DNA from: Micromonospora endolithica
GTDB taxonomy: Bacteria; Actinomycetota; Actinomycetes; Mycobacteriales; Micromonosporaceae
Direction of reading: 5' to 3'
Length of the DNA: 64,000 nucleotides
Assembly: GCF_003626595.1 (NCBI RefSeq)
Contig: NZ_RBAK01000006.1
Location: 248,001 to 312,000, forward strand
Part shown: positions 31,891 to 39,990 of the stretch, piece by piece
Numbering within the stretch: the stretch's first letter is position 1
Layout of the letters: every line of letters starts with the position of its first letter
The notes under the pieces: generated by a model
Database searches by the model: none
What the model was told of the DNA's origin: nothing
The model's input: the letters and a program-made list of their open reading frames with translations, nothing else
Made by a program: the position numbers and the translations under genes

Positions 31891-33906
31891 CTAGAACCGG
31901 GTGGCCGGCACGTCCACCCGGTTGAGCAGTGTCTCGTCCAGGTAGCACCAGGCCCAGTCCTCGCCCGGCTCCACCGACGCGGCGATCGCGTGTTCCTCCT
32001 GCCGGTAGTGCGCCGACGCGTGCCGGCGAGGCGAGGAGTCGCAGCAGCCCACGTGCCCGCAGGACAGGCAGAGCCGCAGGTGCACCCAGGTGCTGCCCTC
32101 CAGCAGGCACTCCTGGCAGCCCGGCGCGCTGGGCAGCACCGGCACGATCATCTCGGTGTGCGGGCAGGGCGCCTCCGGGTCCGGACGCCAGGTGACGATG
32201 GAGTGCACGTCCACCCGGGTGGGTCCCGGCCGGGGCCCGGCGAGACCGCGCAGCACCGCCTCGGTCAGCGCGGCGTGCCCGGCCCGGTGGGTGTCCACCA
32301 GCCGGTCCGCGCCGGCCGCCGCCAGGTCGTCCAGGTCCACCGGCTCGTCCACCCGCACCACGATGGCCGCGTGCGGGGCGGCGGTGCGGACCACCGAGAC
32401 GATCCGCTGGGCGGTCTCCGGATCGTCCTCCGGGATCACCACCATCCGCGCCTGCGCCAGGCCGGCCCGGTCCAGGATGTGCTGCCGGGTGGAGTCGCCG
32501 CGCAACACCTCGTGCCCGTCGGACTCGGCCTCCGCCGCGCCGTCCGGGTTGAGGGTCACGATCACCAGGGGTACGCCGGCGGTGGCCAGGTCACCGGCCA
32601 GCGACCGGGTGGCCGCGCCGTACCCGCTGATGATCACATGCCCGCGCGCCCCGCCGCCGTCCCCGCCGGCGAGGTCCGGCGTCGGTGCCCCCGGCCGGCG
32701 GCCCCGGCGCTCGATCGCGCCGCCCAGGCCCCGGCCGGCCGCGCCCAGCCAGGGCGTGGCGACCATCAGCAGCACGGTGGCGGCGATGAACGCCTGCGCG
32801 CCGTCCTCGCCCAGCCCGGCCGGGGTCAGGCCGGCGTCCCGGCCGACCCGTTCCAGCACGAACGAGAACTCACCGACCTGCACGATCAGCAGTGACAGTC
32901 CGGCGAGCACCGCCGGCCGGACCCGCAGCACCGCCGCCGACACGGCCGTCGCGATGCTCTTGACCACCAGCACACCGCCGACCGCGGCCAGCACCAGCGG
33001 CAGGTTGGCGACCACGAAGCCGAGGTCGAGCAACATGCCGACGGAGACGAAGAAGGTCGCCGAGAACAGGATCTGCAACGGCAGGATCTCGCCCAGCGCG
33101 TGCTCGGAGTGCCGGCTCTCGCTGACCACCATGCCGGCCAGGAACGCGCCCAGCGACACGCTGACCCCGGCCAGGCTGGTCAGGTAGGCGGTGCCGAAGC
33201 AGATCGCGATCACCGTCAGCAGGAACACCTCCGGCGAGCAGGCCCGCGCCACCACCTCCAGCAGCCGCGGCATGATCCACCGGGCGACGACCAGCACGAC
33301 CGCCACGATGCCGATCGCCGTGCCGAGCGCGACCGCGACGTCCAGCGCCGTCCCGCCCTCACCGCCGAGCATCGGCACCAGCAGCACCATCACCACGATC
33401 GCCAGATCCTGGAAGATCAGGTACGCCAGGGCGGTGCGCCCCGTCTCGGTCTGCGTCTCGCCCCGGCTGGCCAGCAGGCGCAGCACGATCGCGGTGGACG
33501 ACAGCGACACCAGGAAGCCGGTGAAGACGCCGACCTGCCAGGACACGCCGAACACCGCCAGCGCGGCGGTGGCGACGCCCACGGTCAGCACGACCTGGAG
33601 CCCGCCACCGATGACGATCAGCCGCCACATCGCCGCCAACCGGCTCAGCGAGAACTCGATGCCGATGGTGAACAACAACAGGATGACGCCGACCTCGGCG
33701 GCCACGTCGATGGCCTGCTGGCTCTCCACCAGGCCCAACGCGTGCGGGCCGATCGCCACACCGGCGAGCAGGAAACCGACGATCGGCACGATCCGCAGGC
33801 GGGTGGACAGGTAGCCGATCACCGCCGCGGCCAGCATCAACGCGACGATCTCGACGAGGAACGCGGGAGGACCCTCGGCGGAGGCGAGGACCGGGGACAG
33901 CTGCAC
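31891..33906 (-). CDS. CPA2 cation:proton antiporter with TrkA-N and UBP zinc-finger domains
   Basis: A 671-aa protein. Residues 1-400 form the Na+/H+ exchanger-type channel of CPA2/KefB transporters (about 12 helices; LLFTIGIEFSLSRL and FLAGMVVSES are family segments). Residues about 422-545 are a TrkA-N/RCK nucleotide-binding domain (HVIISGYGAATRSLAGDL). The C-terminal 80 residues (578-655) are a UBP-type zinc finger: CPH, CQEC, CLSCGHVGCC and HASAH..H positions match zinc ligands of the eukaryotic deubiquitinase domain. It probably exchanges K+ or Na+ for protons under nucleotide control. The role of the zinc finger is unknown. GTG 33906 is leaderless (TAGCAT seven bases upstream). Confidence 0.88.
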   Translation of the reverse strand: MQLSPVLASAEGPPAFLVEIVALMLAAAVIGYLSTRLRIVPIVGFLLAGVAIGPHALGLVESQQAIDVAAEVGVILLLFTIGIEFSLSRLAAMWRLIVIGGGLQVVLTVGVATAALAVFGVSWQVGVFTGFLVSLSSTAIVLRLLASRGETQTETGRTALAYLIFQDLAIVVMVLLVPMLGGEGGTALDVAVALGTAIGIVAVVLVVARWIMPRLLEVVARACSPEVFLLTVIAICFGTAYLTSLAGVSVSLGAFLAGMVVSESRHSEHALGEILPLQILFSATFFVSVGMLLDLGFVVANLPLVLAAVGGVLVVKSIATAVSAAVLRVRPAVLAGLSLLIVQVGEFSFVLERVGRDAGLTPAGLGEDGAQAFIAATVLLMVATPWLGAAGRGLGGAIERRGRRPGAPTPDLAGGDGGGARGHVIISGYGAATRSLAGDLATAGVPLVIVTLNPDGAAEAESDGHEVLRGDSTRQHILDRAGLAQARMVVIPEDDPETAQRIVSVVRTAAPHAAIVVRVDEPVDLDDLAAAGADRLVDTHRAGHAALTEAVLRGLAGPRPGPTRVDVHSIVTWRPDPEAPCPHTEMIVPVLPSAPGCQECLLEGSTWVHLRLCLSCGHVGCCDSSPRRHASAHYRQEEHAIAASVEPGEDWAWCYLDETLLNRVDVPATRF

Positions 33907-33932
33907 GGCGCGAATGCTAGCCGCTCGTCGTT

Positions 33933-33997
33933 ACCGCCGACCGCGCCTCGCGCGTCTTCCGCCGCCCGTCGTCACCGCCGACCGCGCCTCGCGCGTC
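33933..33997. repeat. two 24-bp direct repeats, period 41
   Basis: ACCGCCGACCGCGCCTCGCG plus four more bases occurs at 33933-33956 and 33974-33997, with an incomplete third copy at 34005. It lies between the antiporter promoter and the end of the hydrolase gene. Confidence 0.6.
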
Positions 33998-34033
33998 GCT
34001 CGTTACCGCCGAAGGGCGTCGTCCGCCGCCCGC

Positions 34034-35032
34034 TCAGGAGAGGAACGGCTCCAGGGCGGCGAGGGTGGCCCAGGGCTGTTCGAGTTCCAGGTTCGCACGG
34101 GCCGACGGGATGGTCACCACCGGCACCGCCAGGTTGACCCGCTCCAACCGCTCCCGCAGCGCCGGGCGGATCTCCCGCTCGTCGGCGCCCCACACCATCA
34201 GGCCGGGCACCGTCAGGTCGCGCAACAGCGGCACGAGGTCGTAGCGCAGGTCGCCGGAGAGAAAGGGCAGCGCGGCGTACGCGGCGTTCGGCTGCCGGGC
34301 CGACCACACCCCGGCGTCGACCACGTCGGTCGGCACCGCCGCCGGGTCACGGAAGCCCTGCCGGCGGCACCACGCCTCGATGGCGGACCGCCGGTGGAAC
34401 AGCGCCCGGTAGGCGGTCGGGCCGAACCGGGACCGGGCCAGCGGGGTCAGCGTCGCGCGGGCGACCGGGCCGAAGGCGTCCTCGCCGAAGTCCCGCCCGC
34501 CGCTCGGGGCGAGCATCGCCAGGCGGCGTACCGACGCGCCGGCCCGGATCGCCGCGATGGTGAACCCGACCGCGAGGGACTGCGCCACCACCGCCGGGGC
34601 GGAACCGGCGAGGGTGGTCAGGACGCGTACCTGCTCGACGTAGTCGTCGAAGAGCAGCGGCCGGTCCGGGTGCGCCGAGCAGCCGAACCCGACCCAGTCC
34701 GCCGCCAGCACCCGGTGGGTGCGGGCCAGCTCCGGCCCGATCCGGTGCCAGAGGTACGACGACGCACCGCCACCCACCCCGTGCAGCAGCAGCACCGGGT
34801 CACCGGTGCCCGCCTCGTACACCGCGACCCGGCCGGCCGGGGTGTCCACGTCCCGTCGGGCGAAGCCGTGCCGGGTGAGGTCCACCGCCGGGGTGCCGTC
34901 CAGCTCCGGCGTACGCGCCACCCACGCCGCCGCCGCGCCGGCCGCGCCCGCCACCCCGGCCGCGCCCACCAGCAGCGCACCCGTCCCCGCCCACCGTCCC
35001 CGCCCGGCACGCCCGTTCCACCCGCTGCCCAC
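34034..35032 (-). CDS. alpha/beta hydrolase with N-terminal membrane segment
   Basis: A 332-aa protein. A Gly/Ala-rich hydrophobic segment (about 17-38) may anchor or export it. The hydrolase fold is clear: PVLLLHGVGGGASSYLWHRIGP (oxyanion loop), APAVVAQSLAVGFTIAA, the position of the nucleophile elbow, and PGLMVWGADEREIRP. The elbow reads AQSLA instead of GxSxG, so the Ser is present but both flanking glycines are lost, which may weaken catalysis. The substrate is unknown. GTG 35032 is leaderless (TAGCGT six bases upstream). Confidence 0.78.
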   Translation of the reverse strand: MGSGWNGRAGRGRWAGTGALLVGAAGVAGAAGAAAAWVARTPELDGTPAVDLTRHGFARRDVDTPAGRVAVYEAGTGDPVLLLHGVGGGASSYLWHRIGPELARTHRVLAADWVGFGCSAHPDRPLLFDDYVEQVRVLTTLAGSAPAVVAQSLAVGFTIAAIRAGASVRRLAMLAPSGGRDFGEDAFGPVARATLTPLARSRFGPTAYRALFHRRSAIEAWCRRQGFRDPAAVPTDVVDAGVWSARQPNAAYAALPFLSGDLRYDLVPLLRDLTVPGLMVWGADEREIRPALRERLERVNLAVPVVTIPSARANLELEQPWATLAALEPFLS

Positions 35033-35103
35033 GCCTCGACGCTAATCCCGAACCCACCCGCCCGCACCCAAACCCCCATCCCCGCCCCGCCCCGGAGGGG
35101 GCT

Positions 35104-35155
35104 GTTAATAGGGGGCCCTTCCTCTACCGGAGGCGTTAACAAGGGGCCCTTCCTT
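35104..35155 (+). repeat. 52-bp GGGGCCCTTCC repeat element, left copy
   Basis: Contains two GGGGCCCTTCCT units 30 bp apart joined by a GGCGTTAA segment. The same element occurs inverted at 43629-43680. This type is frequent in intergenic DNA of Micromonospora-like genomes. Confidence 0.8.
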
Positions 35156-35273
35156 ACTCCCGGGGTGCTGTTTGCCGATAGTGGTGGTGTCGGCGAGCGG
35201 ACTCCGGCGGGGGGTGGACACGAGAAGGATCGGAATCGGTCACCGTCGTGGCCACCTCCCGAAGGAGGAGCGC

Positions 35274-38200
35274 GTGTCCGATCCCATCCGCAGTTCACGC
35301 CCGCCCCGGACGACCCCGGGCTCTGAAGCCTTCTCCCGCCTCGCCGGGGACTCCCTCGCCCGCCTCGCCGAGGACGCGCTGCGCCGCAGCGACACCCGGC
35401 TGCCCGCCGACGCGCCGTTGGTGGACCGCCGGGACGAACGCGCCGACCTGCTGGCCGGCCGCTTCGTCCACCGGCTCACCGGACTGGCACCCAGCCGCCG
35501 GATCGGACCGTTCCGCACTCCGGGCGGGACCGACGTCTTCTACCACGTGTTCCTGGCCGCCCGCCGGGTCGAGGTGCGCGAGGTCGGGGCCACCGCGCCG
35601 GCGCTGGTGCTCACCGCCGCCCGACCGGGCACCGCCGGACCGGGCGGGCTGCCGATCGCCCTCGACGCGGGCACCCTCTGGATCCGCGGCGACCTCGTCG
35701 GCGGGCTGCCCGCCGACGCGTACGCCGGGCTGCGGGTCGACGGCGGCACCCTCACCCTGCCCGCCTCCGCCACGGTGACCGGTGACGTGATCACCGTGCC
35801 CGCGCCGTTGAGCGCCGCGCTCAAGGTCGCGCCGGCCGCCGACGCCCCGCCCGCCGGTGCCGGCGGGTGCACCGCCGCCGACGCGTCCACCACCCTGCCC
35901 GGTGCGGTCAGCCTGCGGTTCGGCAGCGGGGGACCGGAGATCGGCGGGGACTCCGGCGAGGCACGGGTGTGGCGGCAGCCCTTCCGCTTCGGTTCCGCCA
36001 CCGGCGACACCACCTTCGTGCCCCGGCTGTGGACGCTCGTGCTCGGGTACGACGTGGAGCCGGACACCCTCGACCCCACCGCGATCGGCGCGGAGCTGGT
36101 CCGCTTCGGCGCCGCCGATCCGGCGACCGGCGTCGCCACCGTACGCGGCGGCGGACTCGGCCTGCCGGTGGTGGTGGCGACCGACCCGGCGATCCTGGGC
36201 GAGGCGGCGTCCGCCGCCCGGTGGCTGCTGCACGTCACCGGCCTGACCGCCCACTGGTACGACCCGGATCCCCGGGCGCACGAACTGCCCGAGGCGTGGG
36301 CGGCGGTGTCGGCGGCCGGCGCGATGCTGGTCGCCGATCAGATCGCGCCGCTGAGCCCACCGGTGCGGCACGCGTACGACCTGTGGGCGCTGCCCGACGG
36401 CGGGCACCGGCTGCCCTGGTGGCAACGCTACGACCGGCCGTTCTTCCTGCTGCACAGCTGCCACGTGGTCGACGGCGAACACCTGATGACGCAGGGCGGC
36501 GCCGAGGTGGCGCTGGACCGGCCGGTGACCACCGCCGGAGAGCCGGTGCCCACCCCGGCGCGGGACGGGGTGCTGCTGCTGCACCGGCTGGGCGACGAGG
36601 TCACCGCGCTGCTCGGCGCGACCCTGGCAGCCGAGCCCCGGCGGCACCTCCAGCTGGCCCTGCGCAACGCGCTGGTGTGGACCACCTGGCCGACCCTGGC
36701 GTACGTCCGGGGGGTGTTGCGCGACGGCCGCTCGATCGGGGCGGGCGCGGCGCACCTGCTCTTCGGGGTGCACGGCTGGGCGCCGATCCTGCCCGACCCG
36801 TACGTCGCCAACGCCACCGTCACCCGCCCACGGATCGGCCGGGAACCCCCGCCGGCCGCGCTGGTCTGCACCGTCGCCTGGACCGCGCCCGACGCGCCGG
36901 CCACGGTGGACTTCGAGGGGCAGCTCGGCCCGTCGGTCGCGGTGAGCGGCCGGCCCGCGTCGTCCGGCGAGCCGCGCCCGGCGGACGCCGACCGGGACGG
37001 CACCGACGTCGGCCTGACCCAGGTCGAGCAGGGACGCCTCGGGCTGGACAAGCGGACCGACGCCGAGTGGGACGCCGCGCGACGCCGGGAACAGGAACTG
37101 CGCGGGCAACGCGTGGAGGTGGCCCGGCAGTCCGACGCCAAGAGCAACGCCCTGGTCGACCGCTATCTCGACGAGGTGGTCGGCCCGACGCCGGGCCTGC
37201 TGCTGCTGGACGTCTCCACCAACCAGGACCTGCTGGGGGTGGCGATGGGTCCGCGGCGCGGCGACGCCGGCGGCCCGTACGGGGTGGACGGCCTGGAGGT
37301 CCGCGCCGAGGTCGCCGACCTGCGGGTGGTGGCGCTGCCCCAGGTGCAGTGGGAGCCGGTCCGGACCCTCGACGCCGACCAGGACATCATGACGATGGGC
37401 TGGTTCCCCACCCCGCTGGCGTCGGCCTCCGACGGTGGCGCGACGACGCTGGGCGCGCGCTCGCAGAAACTGGTGCCGGTGGTCCCCGCCGACGCCCTCG
37501 ACGGCACCGTCGGGGCGTTCCGGGACGGCGTCCCGGTGGGCCTGCGGACGACCCTGCCGTTCGGGCTGGTCGCCGCCGTGGTGGTCCGGCCGGACGCCAC
37601 CGCCGCTCGCCCGGCCGACCTGCTGGACCTGACCCGGCCGGCGTTCCCCGCCGAGGACGCGGTCGGCGGCATCCAGGTCACCGCGTGGGCCGAGGGCGGC
37701 CGGTCCGACGACGGCGGCGTGTCGGCTGCCTTCGACGGCCGCCTGCGGCAACTGCTCAACGGCGTGGACCTGGCCAGCGGCGCCCCACTCGGACTCTCCG
37801 TGCTGGGTTCCACCGCCGACCCGACGGGCAGCGTGGAGAGCGTCTTCAACAACGACATGGCGGCGAACCCCAAGGTGCCGGTGACCCGCATCGACGTCTC
37901 CGGCTACGGCGGTTCCAACTTCAGTGACTGGAACAACCCGTTCGCCGCCTTCGCCGAGGCCGCGAAGGTGCAGTTCCGGCTGATCGTGGGCCGCACCGCG
38001 CTGGAGGTCATCAAGGTCAACAGCGTGCTGCACCCGTGGGGCATCCGGGTCACCCGCTCGGTGACCGTCGAGCGTCGCCCCGGCGGTGGGGTGATCCGCC
38101 GGGACAGCGGCTGGCAGGCGTTCACCCCCGGCCTGTTCGACTACCGCTACCACGACAAGGTGGTCGGGGACATCGTGGTGGCCCCGTACGCCTTCGACGC

Positions 38201-39980
38201 CGGGCTGTTCCGGGGCCTGTTCGACGTACGGTCGATCCGTCCGGCGCCGGGCGCGGTCTTCGGCTCCGGCGGCGCGCAACTGGTGCCGTACCACTTCGAC
38301 GCCGACCTGGCCCTCGACGGCCTGCCCGGGCGGACCCCGGCCACCGGTGTGCTCGGCTGGTTGCAGGTGACGCCGAACGGCGTGCCGGCCCCGGCGTCCG
38401 CGCTGCGGGCGCTGATCGAGGCGCAGGGCCCGGTCGGCGGGCCGGTCGACGCCTGGATCGACGTGGCCGGCAGCGGCCTGCCGTACCGCGCGCAGCGGAT
38501 CGAGGTCGGCCTGGCCGACGACGGTGGCACGCCGCTGTTCGTGGCCACCGTGCGCGGCATGCCCCGGCTGCCGGAGACCGGGGCCTGGTCGGTGGTGGTG
38601 CGGCCGGTGGCCGGCGCGCCGCCCGGTGGCGGTGAGGCGGTGCCGGTGGCGGAGAACCGGGGTACGTCGCTGGTGCGCCGCTACCCGATCGGGTACGCGG
38701 CCGGCGACCGGACCGTCTTCACCGAGCCGCCGCTGGTCGGCGCGCCGGGGGCGTACCGGTTCGCGGACGCCGCCGACCTGCTCGTGCCGGCCGCCCCGGC
38801 GCACGACTACGCGCTGGTGCAGAGCACCCCGACGCACGCGTTCTGCTTCCCCCGTCCGTCGGTGCCGGCGCCCGGGGTGCCGCGGATCGAGTCCGGCGCC
38901 CGGCCCGCGCTGGCCGACGTGCTGGCCCGGACCACCTCCAAGGGGGCCTTCCCGCCACCGGCGAACACCATCGAGTTGGCTCCCGGCGCGGTGCACCTGG
39001 ACGTGGGCGCGGCCGGTCGGCTGGCGCTCAGCGCACCGGTGGAGATCGTCGACCATCCCACCCCGCTGCGGATCGCCGGCAGCACCGGGCACGGCGCGCA
39101 GCTGCGCTACGACGACTCGACCCTGCGGCTGGAGCTGACCGAGGAACGCTGGTCGGCCGACTTCACCGGACTGCGGGTCTGGAACGACATCGCCGGGATG
39201 ACCGAGCTGACCGGCTCGGAGCTGCACATCGCCGGTGGCACCGACCGGCGGCCGGAGATCGTCGAACTGCGGTCGCTGCTGCTGACCGAGATCGAGGAGA
39301 TCCTGCGCTACATCCCGTTCTTCGGCGACCGGGGTGTGGAGGGGCCGATCCCGCTCGGCGCGACCAACGCCAAGCACGAGGTGAAGTTCGACGCGAAGAC
39401 CATCGTGTCGTTCCCGAAGTTCTCGCTGCCCATCGGCGCCGAGATCACCGCCACCCTCTCCATGGGTGCCAGCAGCGGCATCGACCTGGCCACCGGCGGC
39501 GCGAAGGCGTCCGGCGTGTTCGGTGCCGAACTGGAGGGGAAGTTCCCGGTCCTGTCGGTGGGCGTGGTGCAGATCTTCATCATCGCCAGCCTCAAGGTCA
39601 CCTTCTCGATCACCTCGGTCTCCGGCTCGGTCACCAGTGAGAAGTTCGAGCTGGTCGCGTTCGTCGGGGTGGGCGTGGAGGGCAACGTCGGCGTCTTCCG
39701 GGCGTACGCGTTCCTCGGCGTCGGCTTCGTGCTGGTCTACGACGCGATCGCCGCCCGGACCAGCTACGGGGGCCTGGTGGCCTTCGAGGCCGGCGTCGAC
39801 ATCACCCGCAGCGTCAAGATCGTCAAGGTCAAGCTCCGGGCCGAACTCCGGGGCCTGGTGTACGACGACGCCGGCACCACCAAATGCGACTACACCGGCT
39901 CGGTCAAGCTCCAGGTCGACATCTTCCTGATCATCTCGATCAGCGCGACCTACCAGGTCACCGACACGGTCACGCTCTAG
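35274..39980 (+). CDS. giant protein of unknown function (1568 aa)
   Basis: No known domain is recognised. There is no signal peptide. The sequence is mostly predicted beta-structure with many Gly/Asp/Pro turns. A short helical, charged segment (RLGLDKRTDAEWDAARRRE, about 585-625) interrupts it. The last 190 residues (about 1380-1568) differ: long alternating hydrophobic strands such as VLSVGVVQIFIIASLKVTF and FLGVGFVLVYDAIAA, ending in VTDTVTL, resembling a beta-barrel or pore-like array. GTG 35274 is chosen from AAGGAGG five bases upstream. The second giant gene begins 11 bp after its stop, so the two are probably an operon. Codon use is like that of its neighbours, so no recent transfer is visible. 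Confidence 0.75.
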   Translation: MSDPIRSSRPPRTTPGSEAFSRLAGDSLARLAEDALRRSDTRLPADAPLVDRRDERADLLAGRFVHRLTGLAPSRRIGPFRTPGGTDVFYHVFLAARRVEVREVGATAPALVLTAARPGTAGPGGLPIALDAGTLWIRGDLVGGLPADAYAGLRVDGGTLTLPASATVTGDVITVPAPLSAALKVAPAADAPPAGAGGCTAADASTTLPGAVSLRFGSGGPEIGGDSGEARVWRQPFRFGSATGDTTFVPRLWTLVLGYDVEPDTLDPTAIGAELVRFGAADPATGVATVRGGGLGLPVVVATDPAILGEAASAARWLLHVTGLTAHWYDPDPRAHELPEAWAAVSAAGAMLVADQIAPLSPPVRHAYDLWALPDGGHRLPWWQRYDRPFFLLHSCHVVDGEHLMTQGGAEVALDRPVTTAGEPVPTPARDGVLLLHRLGDEVTALLGATLAAEPRRHLQLALRNALVWTTWPTLAYVRGVLRDGRSIGAGAAHLLFGVHGWAPILPDPYVANATVTRPRIGREPPPAALVCTVAWTAPDAPATVDFEGQLGPSVAVSGRPASSGEPRPADADRDGTDVGLTQVEQGRLGLDKRTDAEWDAARRREQELRGQRVEVARQSDAKSNALVDRYLDEVVGPTPGLLLLDVSTNQDLLGVAMGPRRGDAGGPYGVDGLEVRAEVADLRVVALPQVQWEPVRTLDADQDIMTMGWFPTPLASASDGGATTLGARSQKLVPVVPADALDGTVGAFRDGVPVGLRTTLPFGLVAAVVVRPDATAARPADLLDLTRPAFPAEDAVGGIQVTAWAEGGRSDDGGVSAAFDGRLRQLLNGVDLASGAPLGLSVLGSTADPTGSVESVFNNDMAANPKVPVTRIDVSGYGGSNFSDWNNPFAAFAEAAKVQFRLIVGRTALEVIKVNSVLHPWGIRVTRSVTVERRPGGGVIRRDSGWQAFTPGLFDYRYHDKVVGDIVVAPYAFDAGLFRGLFDVRSIRPAPGAVFGSGGAQLVPYHFDADLALDGLPGRTPATGVLGWLQVTPNGVPAPASALRALIEAQGPVGGPVDAWIDVAGSGLPYRAQRIEVGLADDGGTPLFVATVRGMPRLPETGAWSVVVRPVAGAPPGGGEAVPVAENRGTSLVRRYPIGYAAGDRTVFTEPPLVGAPGAYRFADAADLLVPAAPAHDYALVQSTPTHAFCFPRPSVPAPGVPRIESGARPALADVLARTTSKGAFPPPANTIELAPGAVHLDVGAAGRLALSAPVEIVDHPTPLRIAGSTGHGAQLRYDDSTLRLELTEERWSADFTGLRVWNDIAGMTELTGSELHIAGGTDRRPEIVELRSLLLTEIEEILRYIPFFGDRGVEGPIPLGATNAKHEVKFDAKTIVSFPKFSLPIGAEITATLSMGASSGIDLATGGAKASGVFGAELEGKFPVLSVGVVQIFIIASLKVTFSITSVSGSVTSEKFELVAFVGVGVEGNVGVFRAYAFLGVGFVLVYDAIAARTSYGGLVAFEAGVDITRSVKIVKVKLRAELRGLVYDDAGTTKCDYTGSVKLQVDIFLIISISATYQVTDTVTL

Positions 39981-39990
39981 GGAGTCCGCC

